A DNA stretch of 64,000 nt, taken from assembly GCA_907165065.1 (NCBI GenBank), contig OU015542.1:1391001-1455000 (forward strand), written 5' to 3'. Shown here piece after piece: positions 34,895 through 47,760 of this stretch (its first letter is position 1; every line of letters starts with the position of its first letter). The position numbers were made by a program, and so were the translations under genes. The stretch comes from Caprimulgus europaeus. Taxonomy: Eukaryota; Chordata; Aves; Caprimulgiformes; Caprimulgidae. Under the pieces are notes generated by a model. It worked only from the letters and a program-made list of their open reading frames with translations. It did no database searches and had not been told where the DNA came from.

Positions 34895-37800
34895 ATGGCC
34901 AAGAGCCGCGGGGGCGGCGGGCCCGGCTCGCCCGGCAGCCGCCACCACAGCCTGGCCGGGACCCGCGAGAGCCTGGCTGAGCCGGGCGGCGACGAGCTCA
35001 GCTCCTTCGGCTCCGACTCCGAGGTGAACGGCGGCGGCCCCGAGGAACGGCGCGTCGATAAGTTCGGCTTCATCGTGGGCAGCCGCAGCGCCGAGGGACC
35101 GTGAGTGGGGCCGGGGCCGGGCGGGCCGCGCGTCCCGAGGCGCTGTGAGGGCCCCAGGAGCCACCCTGGGCCTGGCCGGGCCGCCTCAGCCCCATCATGG
35201 CCTGGGGCCGGCTGTGGCTCTTCCCGCCCCGGGGCGGGGGTTTGTCCTCCGGACCCGCTCGGGGCCCCCGGGGCCGGTCCCAGCTCTGCCCCGCGCCCCG
35301 GCGGAGCCGCCGCTGGTGGGGTGGGTGGCGGGGAGCGGCCGCACCGCAGCTGCGGGGCCGGTTCGGTTCCCTGTGGCTGCCGGGAACCAGCGCGGGGTCC
35401 TCGGGGCGGGCGTGTGGGCTGGTACCGCTGCGGGGGCGTCCCCGCTGTCCCCTCCCTGCGGGGGCAGCGCTTCGGGAGGGGCTTCAATCCTCCCGGAGGC
35501 AGGAGTGGGGCCGGACCCCCGTACCCCGGCCCACAGTGCCAGCGCCGGGGCGTCGAGCGCAGGGATGTGGGCGAGAGCCCCGAATCCTGCTCCCGTTCGC
35601 CCGTCCCTCCGCGGCCAGGTGGGAGAAGGGCTGGAAGGGGCGTCCGCCCCGGGCGGGATCGCTGGAGCTGCCGGCAGCGCCGCGGTCAGTGCCCGGTCAC
35701 CTCCAGGCCTCCGCTTCCCCGAGCGCTGGGTTCCGGCTTGTTCTGGCCACCATCGCACGGGAGCGGCCGGGCCCTGGCTCGACACCGGTGGCCGCTGGTG
35801 AAGGCCCGGTGGCCGGTAGCCAGCCTCGCTCCGCAGAGGAAGCCCTCGGAGGAAGTGCGGCCGCTGAAATCAACTGCCCACAGCCCGCGGCGTTGCCGAC
35901 CCGAGGAGCTGGGCCCCGGGGCGGTGCCAGCACCCGGGAATGTGCTCCAAGCTGGTTCGGCAGCGTCTCTGGTGTTTGCCTTCCTGGCTGTGGTATCGCA
36001 GTGACACCCCGTGAAGCCTGGGATGGCAGCGGGATGACGCGTGGCAGCTCACTCCTCTCTGGCTGGGGTGTCCCCTGGAGAGGCTGGGGTGTCTCTTGGG
36101 GCGGGCTCCCCCGTGGTTTGCCCATCTGCATCCTCTGGTGTCAGTTGAGCCCCGTGCCTCAGTTTCCCCATCTGTGAGGAACAAAGCGTTGGCTCCTCGT
36201 AAGCAGCTGGACTTGGATGGGCTGCAGGGACAGGAGGCACCCGAGGTCTGAGTGCTGGTGCTGGCTGAGCTGCATCGCTCTGGGTGATAAACCCCGTCCC
36301 TGCCCACTGGGCTCATGGCTCAGCACCACAGGAGCAGGGTGGCCTCTTCTGCCTGGGGTGCTGCAGCCTGCTGTGCTTTGGATGGTTCAGCAGGCAGCGG
36401 CTGTCCAGAGGGAGCTCCTGGTGCTGGAGGCGAGTGTGGGTGCTGACAGTGTGGTTGCTGAGCCTTCCTCCCCTGCCCCACAGAGTGCTGGGGCTCAATT
36501 CTGCCCCGCTTCAGGGCTTTTATCCGTTGCCCCTCTGTCCACACAAGCACGTGGTCCCCATCCATGGCTGGCAGAGCTGGGGACCCTCTAAATGGGAGGG
36601 TTTAGGGGAAACACAGGGGAGCCCCAGCACCCACAGGGGGTCTGGGGGCACCAGAAAGGGCTGAGCTGTGGGGTTGTCACCCAGAGTGTGGGTGTGGATG
36701 AGGACCTTCCCTGTGTCAGGAACTGGGGTGCCCCCACCCCGCCCTCCCCGCCTGCCTTGGCCATCTGAAATGCCGCTGGTCCTCGCTCTGTGCCTGCTGC
36801 CAAGCAGCCCTCGGCTGGTCACAGCTTCCAGCCCGGGCTGGCCAAGCTCCAGCAGGCCCATGGCCAGCTCCTGTGTCCAGCGGCCAGCGCTCCTGAGCTT
36901 CCCACGCCTCCAAGAGCCCCAGCTCCTCTGGCAGCCCCAGCGCAGCGCCAGTGTCCCCATCCTCTGTGCAGGGAGCTGCGGGCTGTGCCCAGCCCTCGCT
37001 GGAGAAGTGGGGTGGCCATGCTGAGCAGAGCAGATCCCTTCGGGGAGGGTTTGTTCTTCGAAACAATCTTTCTCGACCCCGTCTGACCTGTTGTGGTGGG
37101 TGGGATCCATGAGGAAGGGCTGGGCAGGGAGTAGGGTGATGCTGCCGACTGGATGTGGCCCTGTGCTCTCCGTGCTGCTTGGTTTCCAGCTCCTAACACG
37201 GACAGGTCTGGCCCCTGTGTCAGACCTGCTGCTGGGTGCCCAGACTGCTGCTGTTGGGTTCCCAGAAAGGATCCAGCCGCTCCTGGGGCCAGCGTGGCCG
37301 TGGGGCTGTGCAAAGCCCAGCCCAGGAAGGCATTGCCTCTGCTGGGGTCTGTCCTTCTCCACTGGTGGCTTGAAGAAGCTTCTGCTCTCCCCAGGATGTC
37401 TGTGCCCAGGGCCTGTCTGAGCTGTCTGTCACCCCGGCTCCTTGAGAGCTCTCTGTCACCCTGGCTCCCTGCTGACAAAAGGCAGCGGGTGCTGGGGGGG
37501 TTGGAGGCCGCGGCGCTGGCTTCCCCATCACTGGCTTTGGCATTGCAGCAGCTTCCTTGCCTGCCTCGGCAGGGTTAATTTAGATTCCTGGGCTAGGCTG
37601 AGCCCTTGTTGGAAAACACTCCCCTCACTCCTGGGGGACCCTCAGCTGGGCTTGATGCCGAGCCTGGAGTGATGCCAGGCTTTTGGGGTGCGAGCACGAC
37701 TGGGGCCATGCAGATGACACGATGCTTATGGCCCCGGTTTTCTCTGTCTGCAGCCAGCCGCCACAGAATCCAGAACTGCCTGGACTGGAAAAGCCCTTCA

Positions 37801-40800
37801 AGATCTTCCAGTCCAACCATGAAGCCAACACTGACTAGTTCCCCACTAACCCCTGTCCCTCAGCACTGTGTCTACATGACTCTTCAATCCCTCCAGGGAT
37901 GGGGACTCCACCCCTGCCCTGGGCAACCCCTTCCAATGCCTGAGAACTCTTTCACACATCCGATCACCCCTTCCTCACATGCACAAGAGGTTGGGTGGGT
38001 GTTTGGTTGGTAGGTGGTGTCAACCCACCAAAAAGCTGAGAGATTACCCGTACTAATCATGGTTACTGTGCTTTCACTACATTAGTAATGTTGCTAAGGC
38101 AGTCAACATCCTAGCAGCTATCAGTAGCATGGCTCTATTTAATCTAATCAGATAGTTTTAAGACAGACACATCAAACCTAATGGCTCAGTGGTTGACTAT
38201 TTCTTACCCTGTGCATGTGACAATGGAATCTGCTCTATGCAAACACTGTTTCTGATTTTTGTTTTTAATTGGCCCAGCAGTTCTAAAGTAACTACATAAT
38301 CAATACAACAATCAAAATATTTTGTAAAAGACATACCTCACCCCACATATTTTGATATTGCTGATAAGAACTGTAAAAAAGGCTATCTTCATGTAATTTA
38401 ACTATCTTAAAATATCCAATCTCAACTGCCCTGGGCACAACCTGAGGCCGTTTCCTCTTGTCCTGTCACTTGCTCCTTGGTTGACCCACCCCCACCTCTC
38501 TGCACCCTCCTTGCAGGGAGTTGGAGAAAGCGAGAGGAGATCAGACCTTGCTCAGCTCAGCTAATGGCTCTGGCTGTGTCCCTGTGTCCTGGCCTTCCTG
38601 GCGTGCCCTCCCGCTGGGCACAGGTCCCCAGGGACTCTGGGGCACACGGTGGGTGCAGTGCAGGCTGCTCCCAAGAGGTTTTGAACAGTTGGGGCTGCGC
38701 TGGCGCGGTGATTTCACGGGTGGTGAGCGCTTCCGGCAGCTGCCGAAACACCGGCGCTCTTGAGCGTGTCCCCGTTGGGCTCTGCGCCCGGGGGTGCAGC
38801 CAGCCAGCTGTGGGGGGCACCCAGGGTGCTGGGGGGGACAGTGGGGTGATGCGATGCGAGGAGGGTTTGCACCGTGCTGACCAGCCTCTTCCCCTCCTCC
38901 ACAGGCTGGAGGAGGTGCCCTTGGAGGTGCTCCGGCAGCGGGAGTCCAAATGGTTGGACATGCTCAACAACTGGGACAAGTGGATGGCCAAAAAGCACAA
39001 GAAGGTAAGTGACCACCTAGTCCCCTGGTGCTGCCCCAGGGCAGCTGTGCAGGCGAGAGGAGGTGGCAGGGAGGGACAGCCAGGCGCAGCAGTGTCCCTG
39101 TGAGGCTCTGGGGCAGCCTGCCTGTCACCAGGTCCCCACAGATGGACTTTTCGCATTTGGATGGTGCTGTTGGCTCCAGTGGGCTGTTCCCTCACGTGAT
39201 GTTCCTCATGGTAGGAGGAAGAATGGAGCTTGGGGGGGTGCTGAGCCTGTGGTGCCCAAGCCAGCCCATTCCTGTCCCTGTCCGCTCCCCGCCGGGCTAG
39301 AACCATCCTTGGGCTCCTTTGGCTGCCTGCAGGCAGCCATGGGAATTGTTTGGTCATGGAAACTTCTGCTCTGAGCATCTTGTAAACCAAAAAAAGCTCC
39401 GGGTAGGAAATGTTTCAGCCTGATGTGTGTGACACTGGCCTGCGAGCTGGGATCCCCAGGAGACTTGTGGTCATTTGTGCTGGGTGGCTCTGTGGCTTGG
39501 TTCATCGGTGCTCCCCGACCTCCTGAGCCTGTGAACAAGGCGGAGGTGGAATGCAGCGAGTCCCAGGATGCTGCTGTGTGTCTGGAAGCGGTGAGGCTGC
39601 TGGCACTGGCCAGCAGTGCCTGGCAAAGGGCCTCCTTCTCCTCCCCCTCCTCCCCCCCTGCACCGCTGGCAGAGCCTCCTGGCACCACTCCACGTGCTGT
39701 GCTCCCAGAGCATCGTCCCTGCTCGGTGCCTGGTGAACGATGCAGCAATCCCTCATCTGTTTCTTGGCCACTCACAAAGGGTCTGGTAGAGCTTTTTGGG
39801 ACGCGGCAGGCGGGTGCTTTGTTCTGTGGCCTGTTTCCTCTGCTCTCTGGCGTGCTGCAGCGTGGCCTCCGGGCTCAGGTGAATGCTCTGGCAACAATAT
39901 GCCTGGCAGAGGAGCTCCCTTGTGCTGAGCTCCTGGGGGACTCCATGCAGGCTGTCCTGCAGTGAAAATCCATGCCCAGATCCTCTGAGGTCTGCTGTGG
40001 AGAGCTGCTCCGTGCCTGGAGCCCTGGGGCAGGGTGCCAGGTCTGACCTTGGGTGCTGTTGACTGTCCCTGCTTTGGCAGGAGCCTGGCTGCTTGGGTAC
40101 AGGGCCGTGCAGTGTGGCTTGGGCCCTCCCGCTTTGGAGGAGCTCCCTGTGCCTCTGAAAATCCCAGGCGCTTTTCTGGCCGCCTCACCCAGTGTTGGCT
40201 GATGGCCTGGGGATCTCTTGGGCCAGCTCCTGCCAGGCTCACACACCTGCACTGCTCCACGATCCTGAAATGCTCCCTCCCTCCCTCACTTGCCTGGCCT
40301 GGATCCCAGCGGAGCCGTGGTGCTGAGCCGTGCCAGCGCCGTGTGCCGGTCCTTGCCAGCCAGATCGAAGGAGCGCAGACGCGTGGGCAGCTCCTGCTGC
40401 CCTGTGGGAACCGGCAGCACTGGCTGCTCTTGACCCTCAGCCCAGCCATGCTCCCACTGCCCTGGGGGGATCCCAGGGGCTGAGTACCCCCAGCGTGGGG
40501 GCAATGGCAGGACCTCGCACAGAGCCAAGGGGATGAGGTGCTCAGTTGCTTGGTCCTGGCCAGCTGGAGGGGCTAACCGAAACCCAGCAAGGCAGCTTCC
40601 TTCCTGGCAGCTTAGCCAGCAGGAAGAGGAGCCGGCTCGAAAAGGGAGCCGTCAGCAGCAGCAGCAGCAGAGCTGCCTGCAGCCATCCTGGGCATCGCCC
40701 GCTGCGTTTCCTGTGAGCACAAAAGCTCTGCGGGACTCGGGACCTGCCTGGGTAAACAAGCAGCGCTGCAGCGAGGGAGCAGCAAACCCTCCCGGGGACG

Positions 40801-43800
40801 TGGCGTTACCGTCGCGCTGGGCCAGGCCACTTGGAAACACACCCGCCTGCTCCAGAGTTACACCAGCAAACGGGGAAAAGGAGCCCTGGGCAGGCGGGAG
40901 AGGCTTTGGGAGCTGTCGGCCACAGCTCGCAGAGCCCTGGCACATCTCTAGCAAATGGCATGTGCCACTCAAGCGGGGTCACGAGGCGTGGAGGCCGTGC
41001 TGGGGTTTTGCAGGGTTTTTGTGGGGTAACTGTGGTCTTGTGGGGCTCCAGCTTGCTGCAGGCCCTGGCCAAGGGCTGCGGGGACGTGGTGCTGCTGCTT
41101 CCCCAGGAGTTTGAGCGGGACGTGTTGGGATCTCTGGTTTTGTTCCCTGTGGGGTGCTGGCAGCAGCAGGGTTAAGCCAGCTCAGCTCCCTGCCACCCAG
41201 TAGGTACCTGCGGGTGGGTGCTGCCTCACCTGGACTTTGGTCCTGGCCAGTGCCCTGTGCCAAGGAAACAGGACTGACACTGGGCACAGAGTCAGCCGTG
41301 CGTGGAGCTGAGGCCAGGCCTGCCCTTTGCCCAGGATGAGCGGGTGGGATGGCCAGGGTGGTCAGCAGGGCACATCTCCCTGCCCTCCATGTCCCCATGG
41401 GTGGGTTGGGGGTCACAGAGCCCACGCCTGCATCCCCAGTGCTTCCCATGGGCTGTGCCAGGGTGGGGGTGGAGCCGCCCGCTCCCCACCTTGGCTCCAG
41501 TGGTTGCTTTTCCAGCTCCCAGCTGGATCCTGTTTTGTGGCAGAGCCGGGCTTGTTTGGAGCTGTTTGTGAGCCACAGAACCAGGCCGGGCTCCTGGCAG
41601 CTCCGTCCTGCCGGTGCGGCTCTGGCTGCCGCCGAGCCGCCCGAGCTGACGTGTGGTGCCAGGGAGAAGGGGGTGGGCAGGGTCTCTGCCTGCAGGTCCC
41701 CACGCTGTCCTGTAAGTCTGTGTGACACCAGGCATCATCATGGGACATGTGGCTGGGCACCCTGACCCCAGCGGTGTGGGGACATGTCCCCTTGTGCAAG
41801 GAGGCAGCAAGGGACCAGCCTGTGACCACAGTGCTGGGCCAGGCTCCCGTCTTGCCCCAGGGGCATCTTTGCTCCCTGCTGCTCCATGATTTTCCCAGTG
41901 ACAGCTGTGTCTCTCCCCACAGATCCGGCTGCGGTGCCAGAAGGGAATCCCGCCCTCGCTGCGGGGCCGTGCCTGGCAGTACCTGTCTGGGAGCAAGGTC
42001 AAGTTGGAGCAGAACATCGGGAAGTTTGATGTGAGTGCTGCTGCGTAGCCAGGGAGGGTGTGCTGGTAGAAGGGGACAGTGCTGGGGCATCTCTTGGGGT
42101 CCCAGATGCTGCTTGTTCCCACTGTCTGGGGGTTAAAGGGGCTAATGTCTCACTCAGCACGGCCAGACCCACAACCTGATGGGGCTCTTGTTTGGGGCAG
42201 AGCCAGGTCCAGCCCCATGGCTGTTCCGCCAGCTCCCGTGGACAGGCCCTGTGTGCTGGAGTGGAGCCAGCACCATGCCCATGTGGGGTGTTGCTCACCC
42301 CAACCCTTTCCTCCCCAGGAGCTGGATCTCCTCCCAGGTGACTCGAAGTGGCTGGATGTGATCGAGCGGGATCTCCATCGGCAGTTCCCCTTCCATGAGA
42401 TGTTCGTCTCACGGGGAGGCCACGGGTAAGTGGGGTTACTGTGTGTCTGGTCCTCAGCAGCCACTGTGAGTGGGCACTCTCTGTCCCAGCTCACACAGCT
42501 GCAGTGTCTTCGATGGTCCTTACACCCCACAGCCCTTGCACCCCATAGCTCACAGGGCATCCAGGTGTGGGCTGAAAACGGTGGCTTCCCAGGAGCTTGG
42601 CGCATGCGTCACAGCCCTCAGCATCAGCTCTGGCACTCACCAGGGTGGGAATTGCCGCAGCAGGAGGGAGGAGGTGGCTGGCTGTGGCCTCCATCTCACC
42701 AGGGAATGATGTTCCCCACATGTCATGGAGCATCTGTGCCACTGTCCTTGGAGCCGAGTCCCTGCCCAGCCACAGCTCACCCTGAGCCAGCATCCTGGGG
42801 AGATGGTCGTCTCCTTGCCTCGCCTCTCGGATCCAGGCAGATGGAGCCTACATGGGCAGAGCTGCCCAGAGCAGCTGTGGTTATTGTGTCACATAGCCCT
42901 GGGTTTGTGTGGGAGAGGGATCCCAGCCAGGGACTGACCCAGACTCGTGGGGCAGGAGTGGTGGCCAGTGCCCAGCCTGTGGAGCAGGTCACCGTGTGAT
43001 GCCCAGTGCAGATTTTGGTCTGTGGGGGGAGGCTGCTGGGCTGTGTCGGTGCCCTCCCTCCACCTCTCCCTCCCCGGGTGTCTCTGCAGGCAGCAGGACC
43101 TGTTTCGGGTGCTGAAGGCGTACACGCTGTACCGCCCAGAGGAGGGCTACTGCCAGGCCCAGGCCCCCATCGCCGCTGTCCTGCTCATGCACATGCCGGC
43201 CGAGGTACGAGCCCAGGGCTGGGAGAGCTGGGAGAGCCAGTGGCCGGAGAGCTGGGGCCAGCGGGAGGCTGTGGGTCACTGTGGGTTGGTGCTGGTGGTC
43301 AGGGTGCTCAGGTCACAGCACCCATGGTAAATGGGTGCTCCCTGTACCCACCAGGCTACCCCAAAGCCTGGTGGGTACAGGGAGGTGTCCTTTGCTCTGT
43401 TGTGCTCTGCCTGCTCCCGCCTGCTCCCTTGGTCCCTCAGAGCAGGGTGGGAGCTGCAGGGACGTCCCCCAGGGACACCAGGGTGCTGACCCGCTGTCCC
43501 TTGGCTTGCAGCAAGCATTCTGGTGCCTGGTGCAGATCTGTGAGAAGTACCTCCCTGGCTACTACAGCGAGAAGCTGGTGAGTGAGGGGTCTAAGGTGGC
43601 AGGGTCCTCTGTTGTCTCCAGGCCAAAAGCTCCCCCAGCTCCTGGAGCAAGAAGGGAGCCTGGGGAGATCCTGGGTGCTCCCATGGTCTCTGTGCCGTGA
43701 CCCCCAGGAGCGTCCCACAGTCAGGGATGGGGGTTCAGCATAGCTCTGCTCCCATAGCCACGTTTGGAAGATGGGCTGCTTCTCCTCTGGGGCTAGTGGG

Positions 43801-45197
43801 CTGGGCACTGGGAAGCTGATCCCAGGGCTGGGCTGAGGTTGAGGTGCTCACCAGGACTCTCCCTGCAGGAAGCCATTCAGCTTGACGGGCAGATCCTCTT
43901 CTCGCTACTGCACAAGGTCTCACCCGTGGCCTACAAACATCTGAGCAAGCAGAAGATTGACCCCATCCTCTACATGACAGAGTGGTTCATGTGCGCCTTC
44001 TCCCGCACGCTGCCCTGGAGCTCCGTCCTGCGTGTCTGGGACATGTTCTTCTGCGAAGGTAGAAGCTCCCCACCATCCTCCTCCTCCTCCCAGGGTGACC
44101 GGTTGCAGCCCCTATGGCATGTGGATGGCAGTTGTGGCTGCAGCAGGAGCGCTGTCACGGCTGCTTGCCTGTGCCTGGGACATGGGACACATTGTAGGGA
44201 AGATTTGGGGCACCCACGTGGCTGGGATGGAGACTGGGATCTTCTGCTGGGGGTTAGGGGGCACGTGCGTCCCAAATGCACCCTCATGCCTGTCCTGAGT
44301 GCTAGCAGGACCTGGACCAGGTACCACCCAGTGTCTGAGGGACAGTGACAGCATCCCCTGTCCCACTGGGCACTCGCTGCTTCACCTCTTCCCTTGCAGG
44401 GGTGAAGATCATCTTCCGGGTGGGCCTCGTGCTGCTCAAACACACCCTGGGCTCCTCGGACAAGCTCAAGTCCTGCCAGGGCCAGTATGAGACCATGGAG
44501 AGGCTGAGGGCCCTCAGTCCCAAAATCATGCAGGAGACCTTCCTGGTGCAGGAGGTGAGGTGCTGGGGAGAGTCCAGGGGCCCAGTGCCTCCCAGTTGGC
44601 CACTCTGCTGGACTGGGCTTTGGCTGGGAGGGCAGAGCTGGTGTAGCATGGGGACAGTCCCCAAAAGGCTTGGGTTTGGGGTTGCCTCTGCCCTGGGTGG
44701 GTGCCTCACACCCTGCCCCAGTGGCTGTGGGGCTGAGCCAGCCCCAGGGTGATGCTGGCACTGTTGAGGGAGATGCTGATGGCACCAGCCTGTCCCCCCT
44801 GCAGGTCATCGAGCTGCCGGTGACGGAGCGTCAGATCGAGCGGGAGCACCTGATCCAGCTGAAGAAGTGGCGGGAGATGCACGGGGAGCTGCAGTGCAAG
44901 TCCCCCCCGCGCCTGCACGGCGCCAAGGCCATCAGCGAGGCCGAGCCCCCCACCCGCAAGGCGCTGGAGCCTGTCCCCTCCATCATCGTTCCCCCCGGGC
45001 CTGCCCCCGTGCCCAAGGCCCGCAAGAGCAAGGAGAAGAGCCGAGAAAAGAGCCTGGCCAGCCCTGCCAACGGTCCCGGGGCCGAGGGCAACGGGGCGCC
45101 CGCCTCAGCCCGGGAGCTGCTGCACCCCCAGGTCTCCCCCCACCACCAGTCCAAGGAGAGCCTGAGCTCCCGGGAGAGCGAGGACACGTACTTGTAG
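34895..45197 (+). CDS. TBC1D10A: TBC1D10A (EPI64), Rab GTPase-activating protein
   Basis: TBC-domain GAP that links to ezrin via EBP50/NHERF1 and acts on Rab27A/Rab35-type GTPases at microvilli and vesicles (established for the mammalian protein). Exons: 34895-35100, 38905-39004, 41923-42030, 42319-42425, 43090-43204, 43512-43577, 43869-44058, 44400-44554, 44805-45197. All are GT/AG, and phases close to 479 residues (human 508). The start ([15 protein letters not shown]) has a good Kozak context, GCCGCCATGG. The TBC domain runs from about residue 110 ([16 protein letters not shown]) to about 320. The arginine finger is Arg159 in IERDLHR and the glutamine finger Gln196 in YCQA, so the GAP should be active. 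The Lys-rich tail ([13 protein letters not shown]) is shorter than in human. The protein ends SEDTYL, the class I PDZ ligand that binds EBP50. Confidence 0.97.
35101..38904. other. TBC1D10A intron 1
   Basis: 3.8-kb intron. The first 800 bp are CpG-island continuation. Repeats are confined to 37780-38530 (CR1 with an AT-rich insertion). No exon or RNA gene seen in the remainder. Confidence 0.6.
37780..38530 (-). mobile_element. CR1 fragment split by an AT-rich insertion
   Basis: A reverse-oriented CR1 3' end occupies 37780-37980 (AAAAGCCCTTCAAGATCTTC to TTCCTCACAT). It resumes at about 38416-38530 (ATCTCAACTGCCCTGGGCAC to CACCCTCCTTGCAGGGA). In the intact CR1 at 47283-47760 these two parts are adjacent. 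The intervening 435 bp (37981-38415) are AT-rich, unlike all flanking sequence, and not recognised. Confidence 0.8.
39005..41922. other. TBC1D10A intron 2, no gene seen
   Basis: 2.9 kb GC-rich intron with several long but codon-atypical reading frames on both strands. No repeat or RNA gene recognised. Confidence 0.5.
43338..43384. repeat. Perfect 20-bp hairpin in TBC1D10A intron 5
   Basis: The arm at 43338-43357 (CTCCCTGTACCCACCAGGCT) and its exact reverse complement at 43365-43384 are separated by a 7-base loop (ACCCCAA). Confidence 0.9.
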
Positions 45198-45759
45198 GGC
45201 CGAGGCGGCGCTGGGTCCGCACCCCGGGCAGCCGGGCTCAGCTGGGCTGCGCACGGACCTGGGCACAAGGACACTGCTGGGGCTGTGCGGGGACCTGTGG
45301 TGCTGGGGGCTCTGAGCTGGAGGGCTGGGTACGGGCTGGCTGGTGTGGCTTCTTGGGGACGGTGGGGTCCCTCTGTGTGGGGATGCCTGCTCGGGGTGGG
45401 CTCAAAGCCAGGGGGCACCTATGGGAGCTTGGCCAGGTGTGGTGACCAAAGGGGACACTGGTCTGTGCTGGGTGCCCACCCCGGCAGGGTGCTGGCACCA
45501 CGAGTGGTGGGAGCCCTGGCAGGGGGTGGCTGAGCCACCCCAGCTTCCTCCCCACAACTTGGGGGGGCCCCAGCTCCCCCTCAGGCCCTTCTCCCTGTCC
45601 CAGAGCCCCTCAACCTGCCACCCCCAGGGTCCCTCCCATGGCCCCCACCCTTCTGCCCACCCTGTGCCAGCCAGGCAGACCCAGACCCAGGTCCTGAGCT
45701 CACGCCTGGCACAGGGGCACTTGGGCTATGCGAGGAGCCGGTGGGACCCCTCGGCCCCT

Positions 45760-45850
45760 CCTGTTTATCTAGTGAGGATATATCGAGCTGTAGCCCTATA
45801 TGTAGTACCAAATTACCTACTCACTGAGCCTATTTATTATTCCTCCATGG
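45760..45850 (+). other. TBC1D10A: AT-rich block in TBC1D10A 3' UTR
   Basis: A 90-bp AT-rich island (TTTATCTAGTGAGGATATAT to CCTATTTATTATTCC) stands in otherwise very GC-rich 3' UTR. The compositional contrast suggests a constrained UTR element such as an AU-rich or miRNA site (inference). Confidence 0.4.
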
Positions 45851-46138
45851 CAGTAACCGTTGCAGGACAGGGACCCAGGTTGGGATGTGCCGGAGGCAGC
45901 AGGATTTGATGCCGGATAACCATGGGGCTAAAGCCCCCCACCCCATCCCCGGGCTCCCCACAGCTTGGGGGGAGCATTCACCCTGCTGGGGTTCTCCCCA
46001 CCACTACCACCCCACTCGAGGCCCCGGCAGAGGTGAGACAGGGTGCCCATGGGGTGGGTGAGTGGTTGGGTGCTCCCTGGTTGTGGGGGTTCCCTCTCAC
46101 CCCCCTGCCCTCCCCCAGGGCAGGGAGCAGCTTTGTAA

Positions 46139-46250
46139 AATAAAGCGGGGCAAAGCGGTTTTGTACAAAGGGGTAAATAAAGCAGGATTGTGTAAAGGCA
46201 CAGCCACTCCCACCCTCTCTTCCTGTCCCTCACTGGTGCTGTGGAATAAA
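46139..46250 (+). terminator. TBC1D10A: TBC1D10A polyadenylation signal cluster
   Basis: Three AATAAA hexamers at 46139-46144, 46176-46181 and 46245-46250, about 0.95 kb after the stop codon. GT-rich sequence (TGGTGCTGTGG, GTGGCATGGGG) follows. Alternative cleavage sites are likely. Confidence 0.75.
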
Positions 46251-46259
46251 GGGTGGCAT

Positions 46260-47282
46260 GGGGTCACCCCATCACCTCCCACCTCCTGCTGCACCAACAC
46301 CACCTTTGTGGGGTCACCTCAACCTGGACCCTGTGTCCTCTGGATGCTCTGGTCTTGGGGGGCAGGTGCTGGGGAGGGTCCTGGGAAGGGTCCTGCTGTG
46401 TCACCCTTCTGTCACTGCCTGCCCTCACCCACCCTTGCTGTCTCACCGTGCCCTGGGGCTCACCCTGTTTGAAGTGGAAATGGGAGGATGCTGAGACCTG
46501 CCCCAGCTTGTGACAACTGTGGTGGCTGTCAGGCCCTGGGAAGCTGCCGTGGAGTGAATGCCCTTCCCAGCACCCAAATGTGACCCCCCACTCCTGGTGT
46601 CACAGCTCCTGTGGCTGATCAGAGCCAGGTGACCCCTCATTTATCCCGTGGCACCCCAGAGCTGGCTTTTCCATGCACAAAATGGTGCCCAGGCCCTTTC
46701 TCCCCCTCTCCCTCCTTCCCTGTGCTTCCTGCAGGTGGGAATTCTGCCCAAACCTCTGCTCCTCTCTCCCAAACTCCTTTTTTTCCAAGGGTTGGCCACA
46801 GGACACTGTGGTGCTGAGTGACCCCTCTGTCCCTGTGAACTGCAGTGCTGAGGCCACTGCCCTGGTCTCAGTAAATCCCCAAATTCGACATATTGGGGCT
46901 TGTCCTTCCCAAGCTGGTGGAGTTGGGGCTGGGAACTGGGCTGGAGGGGCTACAGTGGGGTCAGCATCTGGGCTTCCAGTGAATCCAGTCCCAGCCTGAC
47001 TGGTGCTGGTGAGGGCTGAGCTGGGCTGGACTGGGGGTGAGAGGGTTGGGTCTGGCTGGGCCTCCTGAGACTTGAGTTGGGGGTACCTGAGTCGGGGCTG
47101 GTCCTGGGGCTCTGGGTCATGTCCAGTGTGGGCACCCCGGGGCTCTGAACTGGGGGTTGGTTGTGTGCCCACACTCTGAGCCGGGGCAGGGCTGGTTCGG
47201 GCACTGTGGGGCTGTGGGTTGGGTCAGTCCTGGTGTGGGCAACCTGGGGATCTGGGCTGGAGCAGACATCGGGGCTCTGGGT
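46260..47282. other. TBC1D10A-CASTOR1 intergenic, no gene seen
   Basis: About 1 kb with G-rich runs (CTGGGCTGG-type) toward its right end. No coding region or named repeat. Confidence 0.5.
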
Positions 47283-47760
47283 CATAGAATTGTTTGGTTG
47301 GAAAAGACCTTTGAGATCACTGAGTCCAACCAGACCTGTCCACTGCTAAACCAGATCTCTGAGCACCTCGTCTGCCCGGCTTTTAAATCCCTTCAGGGAT
47401 AGGGACTCCACCACTGCCCTGGGCAACCCCTTCCAATGCCTCAGAACCCTTTCAGCAAAGAAATTCTTCCTCACATCCCATCTCAACTGCCCTGGGCACA
47501 ACTTGAGCCCATTTCCTCTTGTCCTGTCCCTTGCTCCTTGGTTGAACAGACCCACCCCCACCTCTCTCCACCCTCCTTGCAGGGACCTGGACAGAGCCAG
47601 AAGGTCTCCCCTCAGCCTCCTTTTCTCCAGGCTCAGCACCCCCAGTTCCCTCAGCCGGGAACTCAGCACACTTGTGCTCCAGACCCTTCCCCAGCTCCGC
47701 TGCCCTTCTCTGGACACGCTCCAGCACCTCCAGGTCCTTCTTGGACTGAGGGGACCAAAA
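47283..47760 (-). mobile_element. CR1 LINE fragment abutting CASTOR1 promoter
   Basis: About 480 bp reverse-oriented CR1 3' end (ATAGAATTGTTTGGTTGGAA; TGCCCTGGGCAACCCCTTCC; CACGCTCCAGCACCTCCAGG; GGACTGAGGGGACCAAAA). It ends roughly 165 bp before the CASTOR1 start codon. Confidence 0.9.

Noticed and set aside
35195..35785. Long ORFs on both strands downstream of TBC1D10A exon 1
   Set aside because: CpG-island sequence lacks A/T-rich stop codons, so long chance ORFs are expected; no conserved protein features.
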